From assembly GCA_021776805.1 (NCBI GenBank), contig JAJFFD010000019.1, positions 1-42,111 of the forward strand: a stretch of DNA of 42,111 nt. The letters are read 5' to 3'. How positions within the stretch are numbered: the first letter of the stretch is position 1; each line of letters opens with the position of its first letter. Position numbers and translations under genes: made by a program. Source of the stretch: Planctomycetota bacterium. Lineage in GTDB: Bacteria; Planctomycetota; UBA1135; UBA2386. Shown piece by piece: positions 35,526-42,111 of the stretch. Below the pieces are notes generated by a model, which was not told where the DNA came from, ran no database searches, and was given only the letters and a program-made list of their open reading frames with translations.

Positions 35526-36472
35526 TGGGACGCGCCCTGATCGCAGCCACTTGCCTGCTGCTCTGCCAAGACCTCGCCGCCCAAATCGGCGAGCACAACA
35601 GCGCAGTGCAGGCCTGGTTGATCGAACTCCTGGACCGTGATGCCGCCAGCGCGCGAACGATATACACAGCCCTCGGACAAGACGAGACCCGCAGCATCGA
35701 AGACCAGCGGATTTCCCGAACCCGTCTAGACGAGTTTCGTCGCGGAACCCGCCCCCGAGACAACCTCAACCGTCGCCTCCTGGAGATAAACTGGGTGCGA
35801 CCACGCGGGCAGCAAAGCCCTTGGGTGCCGCTCGACCAGGAATTCGCACGCCTCCTGGCCATGCCCGAAGGTCCCGTGCGCGAGGCGCGTCTCGCCCAAA
35901 TCCGGGGGATCCTCAGCGATCCAGCCATCGAGCCTGGGATTCGCAATCGGCGGCTTATGGAGAGCACCCTCCGAGATCTCGGTCAGCAACAGAGTTCAGC
36001 GATTGCAAAGCTGGATGCGGATATCGCCCGTGCCCGAGCAGAAGACGACCGTGAGCGGCTCGGTCAGCTGTGGCGGCAACGGAATCGCATGCTGCGTCCT
36101 TCACTGCCAGTCGAGCGCTGGAACCAAATCAACCGGCGGCCGCTGGCGGTGATCGTTCAACGACAGCTCCAAGGCCGGACGGAAACCGCCGACAGCATGG
36201 CCCGATCACTCACGAGCCGTGCCGGTGGCCGACGTCAGAGCAGCCTCCAGCCCCCGGTCATCCCAGAAAACGCGGACTACCGCAAACTACTAGCGGAAGC
36301 CCGAAGACGACTTGGGGAATTCATCAGTGATGAAGACCTGTCCTCATTCGAACGCGGCGTCATGAAGGGCCTTGCCGAACGCCTGGAAGAACTGCATGCG
36401 CGCGGGCAAGATCTGCAGGGCATCCAGTTACTGACGAAGCTCCCTTACTATGGGAACAGATTCCTGAGGTAA
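35522..36472 (+). CDS. Putative secreted helical protein, coupled to the two-component system
   Basis: A 316-aa protein of unknown family. A signal peptide is likely (ALIAATCLLLCQDLAAQ, cut near AAQ), then almost entirely charged alpha-helical sequence with many Arg and Gln residues (DADIARARAEDDRERLGQLW). Its ATG overlaps the response regulator stop (ATGATGG), so it is translated with the kinase and regulator genes. This suggests a secreted or periplasmic accessory of the sensor, for instance a ligand-binding or signal-modulating partner. No enzyme motif is seen. An alternative start 3 bp later is possible. Confidence 0.72.
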   Translation: MMGRALIAATCLLLCQDLAAQIGEHNSAVQAWLIELLDRDAASARTIYTALGQDETRSIEDQRISRTRLDEFRRGTRPRDNLNRRLLEINWVRPRGQQSPWVPLDQEFARLLAMPEGPVREARLAQIRGILSDPAIEPGIRNRRLMESTLRDLGQQQSSAIAKLDADIARARAEDDRERLGQLWRQRNRMLRPSLPVERWNQINRRPLAVIVQRQLQGRTETADSMARSLTSRAGGRRQSSLQPPVIPENADYRKLLAEARRRLGEFISDEDLSSFERGVMKGLAERLEELHARGQDLQGIQLLTKLPYYGNRFLR

Positions 36473-36580
36473 GCTTCTGCGGCCGGTGCAGAAAGCGGAT
36501 TCACATCGCCCCTGCAAAGCTGAGCAAAAGACCCCCTTGCTATGGCAGAATAGCGAGCCTCCTCTTCTAGCAATTCACTT

Positions 36581-36587
36581 CGGAGAC
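36581..36587 (+). promoter_or_regulatory. CGGAGAC ribosome-site leader, first paralog
   Basis: CGGAGAC sits 7 bp before the ATG at 36595. The same heptamer precedes the other two paralogs at 6 bp. It is preceded by a pyrimidine-rich stretch in all three. Confidence 0.7.
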
Positions 36588-36594
36588 CACGTAA

Positions 36595-37995
36595 ATGCAT
36601 CTCTCCTCATCTCTTCCCGTCTGCCTGCTCTTGGCGACGACAGCCAGCGCTCAGATCGGTATTGGGCGCACCAATACCGACAATCTTCCCGGTGATGGCA
36701 TCCTCCCCCCCGGTGCGGTCAACGTCACCGAGACCATTCTCAGCAGCTCATTCGGTGATGATGGCAGCGGTATCAACGACCTGCGCGGAGCTGTTCGCCT
36801 GCCCAACGGAAACTATCTGGTCTCGCTGGGGCAGAACGGCGGTCCTGGCGGGGGCCGACCCCATCAGTACTTCGAGTTGGCCTCGGACGGCAGCTACATC
36901 GGCAACTTCGATCAACCCTGGATTACCACTGCCAATGGTGACTTCGGCCTCACCGACCTCACCTGGGACTTCAAGACTGACGCTAGTTCCCGCATCTGGG
37001 GAGGTCGGACCAAGACTATCGTGTCCTTCGATTGGCAGGCCGGAGTTTTCGACCCCGCTTTTGCTCCGGGACCGAACGGAACTAAACTACTGCAGGACTT
37101 CCAGGGCGCTGACGTGCGGGCCATCGCCATCGGTCAGATCGGTGGGCAGCAGATCCTGATCAGCGGCGACAACAACGTCGGGGCCGTCGGTACCGCGGAT
37201 GGAGCCGGCGTCAACTACCACGTCATGGGCCTGCCTTTGCCCGGTTTGCCCACCTGGCAGGACTCGACCCCGAGCTTCCTAGGCGTTCTCGGCGCCTTCG
37301 ACACGGGCAAGAACGGTGCTGCCTTCAACCCTCTTACGGAGACGGTCTGGTGGCAGCTGGATGACCGGGACAACAACCCGAATCCGAATTCCAGCGGCAC
37401 CCGCTTCGTGGAAATGAGCCTCGATGGCAATCTCACCGGCAAGGTCGTGCAGGGTGATCGGACCATCGGTGGCCGCGCCCTCGGTTGCGATCTCTACATC
37501 GACGGCAATGGCAATCCGGTCCTCGTCTACCTGGTCAGCGTCGGAGACGGGAGCAACAATCCCCTCGGCCTCACCCCTGGCGACGACATTCTGGTCGAGA
37601 TGTATGCCGGCTTCGAATTCGGTGCCAGCTGCGGTGGCGACATCAGCTACGAGACCGAGCCCTATATCGGCAACCCCAACTGGAACGTGACCCTGAGCAA
37701 CGGCGGAAGCAATCCCCTGAACGCGGCCATCCTCTTCCGCGGTCCTGCCGACGCGGCCGGCTTCCAGGTCCCCGGCATCAACAACTGCCCCCTCTACATC
37801 AGCCTGGGCAACTTCCGCAACATGGGCGCCCACGCCCTGGTCAATGGCGAATCGAGCTTCAATCAGAACCTGCCTGACGACCTGAATCTGGTTGGCATCG
37901 AAACCGCCTTCCAATGGCTCCTCCCGACCAACCTGGACGTGCTGCCCCTCGATCTCTCCAATGCAGGAGCGTTCAGAATTGGCACGAACCTCTAG
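36595..37995 (+). CDS. Secreted paralog 1 of a tandem family (about 470 aa)
   Basis: A 466-aa protein with a signal peptide ending TTASAQ, followed by mature IGIGRTNTDNLPGDG. It shares long blocks with its two neighbours: LPGDG-LP-G, RLPNGN, GLTDLTWDF, ETVWWQLDDRDNNPNPN, DGNLTGKVVQGDR, GFEFGASCGG, PYIGNPNW, NPLNAAIL, PGINNCPL and LPDDLNLVG-ETAFQWLLP. The first two thirds look like a repeated beta-sheet, propeller-like fold. The last third (NCPLYISLGNF, then LP-D-LVG) looks like a C-terminal module I associate with secreted proteins of Planctomycetota. Conserved cysteines sit in GC-LYID, FGASCGG and INNCPL. The function is unknown; an outer-surface or extracellular role is inferred. It has its own terminator and ribosome-site leader. 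Confidence 0.85.
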   Translation: MHLSSSLPVCLLLATTASAQIGIGRTNTDNLPGDGILPPGAVNVTETILSSSFGDDGSGINDLRGAVRLPNGNYLVSLGQNGGPGGGRPHQYFELASDGSYIGNFDQPWITTANGDFGLTDLTWDFKTDASSRIWGGRTKTIVSFDWQAGVFDPAFAPGPNGTKLLQDFQGADVRAIAIGQIGGQQILISGDNNVGAVGTADGAGVNYHVMGLPLPGLPTWQDSTPSFLGVLGAFDTGKNGAAFNPLTETVWWQLDDRDNNPNPNSSGTRFVEMSLDGNLTGKVVQGDRTIGGRALGCDLYIDGNGNPVLVYLVSVGDGSNNPLGLTPGDDILVEMYAGFEFGASCGGDISYETEPYIGNPNWNVTLSNGGSNPLNAAILFRGPADAAGFQVPGINNCPLYISLGNFRNMGAHALVNGESSFNQNLPDDLNLVGIETAFQWLLPTNLDVLPLDLSNAGAFRIGTNL

Positions 37996-38021
37996 GAGAC
38001 TCCCTAGGAGTTGACCCTGCA

Positions 38022-38063
38022 CCGGGCTTCCCGATCTGCACTCGGATCGGGAAGCCCGGTTTG
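38022..38063 (+). terminator. 15-bp hairpin terminator after paralog 1
   Basis: CCGGGCTTCCCGATC (38022-38036) pairs perfectly with GATCGGGAAGCCCGG (38045-38059) around an 8-nt loop, followed by TTTGCG. It is the best intrinsic-type terminator in the window and separates paralog 1 from paralog 2. Confidence 0.8.
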
Positions 38064-38160
38064 CGTTTGCTCAAATCCTCTCGCGCCCTCTGCACAGAAT
38101 GGGCCCGAAGCAATAGGATTCGGACTCTCACTTCCCTCATATCATTTCGCCCCTTCCATT

Positions 38161-38167
38161 CGGAGAC
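38161..38167 (+). promoter_or_regulatory. CGGAGAC ribosome-site leader, second paralog
   Basis: CGGAGAC 6 bp before the ATG at 38174, identical to the leaders of paralogs 1 and 3 and likewise following a pyrimidine-rich tract. Confidence 0.7.
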
Positions 38168-38173
38168 CCTCTC

Positions 38174-39589
38174 ATGCATCCCGGGACCCCTGCCCTCATT
38201 CTCAGCACCCTCCTTGCTTCTACAGCTCTCGCCCAAACGGGCATCGGTATCGGCAGAACCAAGACTGACAGCCTGCCAGGAGATGGCACCCTGCCCGCTG
38301 GCTCCATCAATATCACCACCACAGCGATCAATGCCTTCGGCGATGACGGCACAGGTTTCGACGACATCCACGGCGTCGCCCGCTTGCCCAACGGTCACTT
38401 CATCGCGTCGCAAGGGCAGAACGGTGGACTGACTCCCAAGAAGTACTTCGAGTTCGATTCTGACGGCAGCTTCATCGGCGCAGTCCAGCAACCCTTCCTG
38501 AACGGCGCCAATGGCGACATCGGCCACACCGATTTGGCCTGGGACCAGGTGGATGATCCGAGCTCCCGCCTATGGGCCGCCAAGTCAAAAGGCATCATGT
38601 CGTATAACTGGAATACGGCTGCCTTTGACAACACCGTCGCCGGCCTCAATGGGCTACACATCCTAGGCAACTTCACCGGGGCGGAAGTGCGCGCATCGAC
38701 CATCGCTTACATGGACAACCCGGCCACCCCGGCGGTAGAGAGCATCAAGACCTTCGTGTCAGCGGACAACATCACCGGCGACCCGGACGTATCCAACATC
38801 AACTATCACCGCATGGACGTGCCCCTGCCGAACTTCCCAAAGCTCATTCCGGACACGCCCAACGTGAACGGTACGCTAGGAGTACCGGATCTTGGCAAGA
38901 TGGGCGCCGCCTACGACCCGAATAGCCAGACCATCTGGTGGCACATCGACTCCCACAGTGTGAATCCGAATCCGAACGAAAGCGCCACCCGCTTCTTCGA
39001 AATGGACCTGGATGGCAACCTCACCGGCAAGGTCGTGCAAGGTGACCGCAGCATCGGCGGCATTGCTCGCGGCTGCGAAATCTACGTTGACGCCAACGGC
39101 AACTCGGTGATGGCCTACGTGGTCAGCATGGGCAACCTTGCGACGAGCCCCCTCGGACTCACCCAGGATCAGGATGTGCTGGTGGAGATGTACATGGGCT
39201 TCGAATTCGGCGGCGGCTGCCAGGGCAGAGTCGGCTTCCTCACCGAGCCCTACATCGGCAACGCGGACTTCGCCATCACCATCACCGACGGTGACAATGG
39301 CATGAATCCCCTCAACGCAGCCATCCTCATCCGAGGCGGCGCTGAGGCGAATGGCCTCCATATCCCGGGCATCAACAACTGCCCGCTCAACATCAGCTTG
39401 GGCTCTTTCAACAATCGTGGCACCGAGATCTTGAGCAACGGTGCAGCGACCTTCCCGCGCCCCCTACCTAACGACCCCGGCCTGGTCGGTGTGGAGGCCA
39501 CCTGGCAGTGGCTCCTGCCTACCAGTGCAGCCATCCTGCCCCTGGATCTGACCACCGCCGGTTCGATCCGGATCGGCACGAATCTGTAG
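38174..39589 (+). CDS. Secreted paralog 2 of a tandem family (about 470 aa)
   Basis: A 471-aa protein with a signal peptide cut near ALAQ, mature start TGIGIGRTKTDSLPGDG. It is closest to paralog 3 in the C-terminal half (ITITDGDNGMNPLNAAILIRGGA; FNNRG; FPRPLP-D-GLVGVEATWQWLLP) and to paralog 1 in the middle (DGNLTGKVVQGDRSIGG). Aspartate-rich stretches could bind calcium, but no canonical motif is proven. Its promoter is presumably in the 180-bp gap after the paralog 1 terminator. The function is unknown. Confidence 0.85.
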   Translation: MHPGTPALILSTLLASTALAQTGIGIGRTKTDSLPGDGTLPAGSINITTTAINAFGDDGTGFDDIHGVARLPNGHFIASQGQNGGLTPKKYFEFDSDGSFIGAVQQPFLNGANGDIGHTDLAWDQVDDPSSRLWAAKSKGIMSYNWNTAAFDNTVAGLNGLHILGNFTGAEVRASTIAYMDNPATPAVESIKTFVSADNITGDPDVSNINYHRMDVPLPNFPKLIPDTPNVNGTLGVPDLGKMGAAYDPNSQTIWWHIDSHSVNPNPNESATRFFEMDLDGNLTGKVVQGDRSIGGIARGCEIYVDANGNSVMAYVVSMGNLATSPLGLTQDQDVLVEMYMGFEFGGGCQGRVGFLTEPYIGNADFAITITDGDNGMNPLNAAILIRGGAEANGLHIPGINNCPLNISLGSFNNRGTEILSNGAATFPRPLPNDPGLVGVEATWQWLLPTSAAILPLDLTTAGSIRIGTNL

Positions 39590-39601
39590 GTACAGCTCTT
39601 C

Positions 39602-39636
39602 CTGCCAGGCCCGCAGTTCCTGCCGGGGCCTGGCAG
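39602..39636 (+). terminator. 11-bp hairpin after paralog 2
   Basis: CTGCCAGGCCC (39602-39612) pairs perfectly with GGGCCTGGCAG (39626-39636) around a 13-nt loop, 12 bp past the stop. The T-run is poor (AGGAG follows), so termination may need Rho. Confidence 0.65.
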
Positions 39637-39788
39637 AGGAGAAGGTCGCTCCAGCCGAAGGTATGGGGCCTTGGCCAGTATCAGGCTGAGGGCATAGGCC
39701 AGAGAAAAGCCCCGCCCCCCCCTGCCCCAAGCCACCTTCTGGCACTAACATGCTGGCCTCTCTCATTTCTGTCTCTCTCACAACCCAT

Positions 39789-39795
39789 CGGAGAC
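39789..39795 (+). promoter_or_regulatory. CGGAGAC ribosome-site leader, third paralog
   Basis: CGGAGAC 6 bp before the ATG at 39802. This conserved leader decides the start: an in-frame opening from 39508 would run through the leader and the previous gene's 3' end. Confidence 0.75.
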
Positions 39796-39801
39796 TTGCT
39801 C

Positions 39802-41229
39802 ATGCGATTCCGCTATTCCCTCCCCATCCTCGCTCTAGCCACATCTTTCGCTTCTGCGCAAACTGGCGCTGGCATCGGGAGAGCCAATACCACAAACCTG
39901 CCCGGCGATGGCACCCTGCCTGCCGGGTCCTTCAACATCACCCAGACCTTAGTCGACCAACTGGTCGCCGACGGCACCGACTACAACGACATCCGCGGCA
40001 TCGTCCGTCTGCCGAACGGCAACCCGAGTAAGCGCACCTACCTGGTCTCGTCTGGGCAGGACGGCGGCGCAACCAAGAAGTACATGGAGATCGAGGTGGA
40101 CACGGGCACCGGTGACGTCACCGCGCTGCTCACCGTCGACCAGCCATCTTGGACCCACAATGGCGCCGGCGGCGACTGGGGGCTGACCGACCTTTCCTGG
40201 GACTACGATAACACGGCCGACTCGCGAGTCTGGGCTGGAGTCGCCAAGGGGACGCAGTCCTACGATTGGCAGAACGGACAATTCGAGGGGCCCGTCGTCC
40301 TCCCGCCTGGCAATTCGGGGTACGGCTTCAAGGTTCTCCAACCATTTACCGGTAACTCAGTTCGTGCCGCCACGGTCGCCCTCTGGGACGGCAAGAAGGT
40401 CTTCGTCTCCTGCGATAACGAGGAAGGTGACCCGACGAATTACCACGAACTTCCGACGGTCAATTTCTTGGCCGCTGCCCCCAAGTGGCAAGACCCGACT
40501 CCCTTCCCCCCCGTCACCATTGGCAACTTCGACATCGGCCGTATGGGTGCAGCCTTCAACCCGAACTCGGAGACAGTCTGGTGGCAAATCGACCAAGCGG
40601 ACTCGAACCCGAACCCGAATGCCAGCGGCTCCCTCTTCCATGAGATGGATCGGGACGGCAACTGGACCGGTCAGATCATCCAGGGCCGGCGCGATGTCGG
40701 TGGTCGAGCTTCCGGCTGCAGCATCTTCATCGACGAATTCGGCAACGCGATCCTGACCTACGTCGTGGACATGAATGGCGCGGACAATATCCTCGGCCTC
40801 GAGGAGGGTCACGATATCGCCGCTGAGATGCACATCGACTTCGAGTTCGGTAGCGGCTGCCAGGGCAACGTTGGCTATGTCGGCGATCCCTATATCGGAA
40901 ACTTGGACTTTGCCATCACCATTACCGATGGCGACAGTGGCAACAATCCACTCAATGCTGCCATTCTCATCCGTGGCAGCGCCGACCCGATCGGCTTCCA
41001 GCTGCCCGGCATCAACAACTGCGCGCTGAATATCAGCCTGGCAACCTTCAACAACCGAGGCTCGGTGGTGATGACCAATGGCGCAGCAAACTTCCCCCGC
41101 CCTTTGCCCGCAGACCTCAACCTAATCGGTGCTGAAGCCTCATGGCAGTGGCTCCTGCCCTCCGGCGCTGCCATCCTGCCCCTGGACCTGAGCTCCGCAG
41201 GCTCGGTTCGGGTCGGCAGCGACATGTGA
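39802..41229 (+). CDS. Secreted paralog 3 of a tandem family (about 475 aa)
   Basis: A 475-aa protein with a signal peptide (PILALATSFASAQ), then TGAGIGRANTTNLPGDGTLPAG. Blocks shared with paralogs 1 and 2 cover nearly the whole length, including GGDWGLTDLSWDY, SYDWQNG, GAAFNPNSETVWWQID, QADSNPNPNASG, GFQLPGINNC and LPADLNLIGAEASWQWLLP. It has an insertion near residue 70-80 (NPSKRTYLVSSG) compared with paralog 2 and lacks a few residues in the central loop. It is secreted, of unknown function. The ATG at 39802 is chosen because it gives the signal peptide at the right distance from CGGAGAC. Confidence 0.87.
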   Translation: MRFRYSLPILALATSFASAQTGAGIGRANTTNLPGDGTLPAGSFNITQTLVDQLVADGTDYNDIRGIVRLPNGNPSKRTYLVSSGQDGGATKKYMEIEVDTGTGDVTALLTVDQPSWTHNGAGGDWGLTDLSWDYDNTADSRVWAGVAKGTQSYDWQNGQFEGPVVLPPGNSGYGFKVLQPFTGNSVRAATVALWDGKKVFVSCDNEEGDPTNYHELPTVNFLAAAPKWQDPTPFPPVTIGNFDIGRMGAAFNPNSETVWWQIDQADSNPNPNASGSLFHEMDRDGNWTGQIIQGRRDVGGRASGCSIFIDEFGNAILTYVVDMNGADNILGLEEGHDIAAEMHIDFEFGSGCQGNVGYVGDPYIGNLDFAITITDGDSGNNPLNAAILIRGSADPIGFQLPGINNCALNISLATFNNRGSVVMTNGAANFPRPLPADLNLIGAEASWQWLLPSGAAILPLDLSSAGSVRVGSDM

Positions 41230-41259
41230 ATTATTAGGTGAAGAGAGACTCCCCTGCAT

Positions 41260-41280
41260 CTGTCCCCTCCCCGGGGACAG
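41260..41280 (+). terminator. Hairpin after paralog 3
   Basis: CTGTCCCC (41260-41267) pairs perfectly with GGGGACAG (41273-41280) around a 5-nt loop, 30 bp past the stop. No T-run follows. Every member of the array thus ends in its own hairpin. Confidence 0.6.
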
Positions 41281-41455
41281 GTCAGGGGGAGCACATCAGC
41301 CAGGGAAGAACCCTCCAGCCTTGGGCAGGCTCGAGGCAGGCTCCGAAGCTCGGTCCTGGATTATCCAGCCCGCCTTCCTTAGCTTCCTGATCCTGGCCCC
41401 GTACCACGGCGTGCCATCCACTCGATCGATTTTCCGAGAGGCCACAGGATCCTAG

Positions 41456-42111
41456 ATGAGCAGCGACTTCGGGGCAGACATCTTTGACGGTGACGCAGCC
41501 AAGCCCGCCGCCGGCGCGGCAGATCAATCGATCGACAAGGGAGAGGCAGCGCCCGAGTCAGAATCCACCAAGGCGAGCGAAGAATTGCCCGCAAGCGTGG
41601 CCAAAGAAGACGCGGGCAAGGCAGACTCCGATGGCGAGCCAGCCGCCAAGAAGAAGGCCAAGCGTGCACCTCGAAAGAAGCGGGCTCGCAAACCGAAAAC
41701 CGCCAGCGAGGATAGCCCGGTTGAAGAAGCCGCCAGGGAAGAGCCTGCGGAGCTAGAAGCTCCCCGCGATCGCGAGGAACCTCGAGACCGAGATGCCTCA
41801 GCGGATCCCGAATCGCCGGCGAAGAACGGGGATCAGCCCGAGGCTCCGGTCTTTGTCGATGACGAAGCCAGAGAAGGCGAACGAAGCGAGCCGCGACCAA
41901 GCTCACGTCGCGGTCGCCGCGGCCGTGGCCGCAAGACCGAGGATCGCAATGACAACCGCGGGGAACGCAATGACAACCGCGGGGATCGCAATGACAACCG
42001 CGAGGATCGCAATGACAACCGCGGGGATCGCAATGACAACCGCGGGGATCGCAATGACAACCGCGGGGATCGCAATGACAACCGCGGGAACGACGTGGTC
42101 GCCGTCCGGCC
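41456..42111 (+). CDS. Low-complexity protein, N-terminal part (3' end outside window)
   Basis: The open frame starts at ATG 41456 (MSSDFGADIFDGDAAKP) and continues without stop to the window end, giving 218 codons. The first 150 residues are rich in Ala, Glu, Lys and Asp, with a basic cluster (PAAKKKAKRAPRKKRARKPK). Then follows SRRGRRGRGRKTEDRND and seven copies of a heptapeptide of type DRNDNRG (41942-42088). Disordered Arg/Asp/Asn-rich extensions of this kind often precede the folded part of Rho termination factors, RNase E/G or DEAD-box helicases. Rho is my best guess, but no catalytic domain is visible. A ribosome site is weak (AGGA upstream). Confidence 0.7.
   Translation, partial: MSSDFGADIFDGDAAKPAAGAADQSIDKGEAAPESESTKASEELPASVAKEDAGKADSDGEPAAKKKAKRAPRKKRARKPKTASEDSPVEEAAREEPAELEAPRDREEPRDRDASADPESPAKNGDQPEAPVFVDDEAREGERSEPRPSSRRGRRGRGRKTEDRNDNRGERNDNRGDRNDNREDRNDNRGDRNDNRGDRNDNRGDRNDNRGNDVVAVR
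41942..42088 (+). repeat. Seven 21-bp tandem repeats in coding sequence
   Basis: The unit GATCGCAATGACAACCGCGG plus one base recurs seven times in frame, encoding DRNDNRG with only two variants (unit 2 starts GAA, unit 3 ends GAG). Near-identity at the nucleotide level, including silent positions, indicates recent expansion by slippage, so copy number is likely to vary between strains. It is not a CRISPR: there are no spacers. Confidence 0.95.

Noticed and set aside
39740..39754. Sigma54-like TGGCAC...TGC sequence upstream of paralog 3
   Set aside because: The distance between the GG and GC elements is one base short of the required spacing.
39508..39801. 98-residue N-terminal extension of paralog 3
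   Set aside because: It overlaps the end of paralog 2 and its hairpin, and would bury the signal peptide and the CGGAGAC leader.
41833..42081. Minus-strand open frame with repeated RSPRLSL heptads
   Set aside because: It is the reverse reading of the 21-bp coding repeats; the plus frame is open from a good start and continues past the window.
41942..42088. CRISPR array
   Set aside because: Units are contiguous with no spacers and maintain a reading frame.

Overview
The window reads as a chromosomal segment of a GC-rich, Gram-negative bacterium, most likely a deep-branching member of the Planctomycetota. The 16S gene carries the Pla46 probe site with one mismatch and an EUB338 site intermediate between types I and II. 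The proteins agree: an LpxC-FabZ fusion, an LPS heptosyltransferase, a large Ser/Thr kinase paired with an FHA/GAF/sigma54 activator, and secreted proteins ending in an LP-D-LVG type C-terminal segment. The phylum call is inference; a 16S alignment would settle it.

Layout. 1-5314: an rRNA operon on the minus strand (16S, tRNA-Ile(GAT), tRNA-Ala(TGC), 23S; the 23S 3' end is cut off by the window edge) with boxA-like antitermination elements before both rRNAs. 5315-12975, minus strand: a LysM/YkuD L,D-transpeptidase; a 473-bp structured non-coding gap; an envelope cluster (OmpH/Skp-like chaperone, LpxC-FabZ, Gfo/Idh oxidoreductase); a trans-sulfuration enzyme; and a PA/M28 aminopeptidase. 13057-15476, plus strand: a JAMM metalloprotease overlapping AcpS, then a lipoprotein. 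15501-20710, minus strand: the sigma54 activator overlapping the Ser/Thr kinase. 20735-26611: a MEMO-family protein (+), WaaF (-), Tex (+), a NUDIX-like protein (+) and a 72-aa protein (+). 26971-32565, minus strand: a tight operon of a methyltransferase, two ABC ATPase/permease pairs and a RegB-like histidine kinase. 32630-36472, plus strand: a histidine kinase, an OmpR-type regulator and a small secreted protein, overlapping or nearly so. 36595-41229, plus strand: three tandem paralogous secreted proteins of about 470 aa, each with the same CGGAGAC translation leader and each followed by its own hairpin. 41456-end: the N-terminal part of a low-complexity protein with seven 21-bp repeats.

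How it fits together. Much of the window serves the cell envelope: lipid A and core synthesis, peptidoglycan cross-linking, outer-membrane protein chaperoning, export and secreted proteins. It is interleaved with three separate signalling modules (kinase/FHA activator, RegB-like kinase, HK-RR). Divergent gene pairs are separated by very short spacers, and three of these spacers hold perfect palindromes that look like operators.

Most novel-looking parts: the tandem secreted paralog array beside an HK-RR-secreted protein operon, the structured orphan region at 6455-6927, and the JAMM protease coupled to AcpS.
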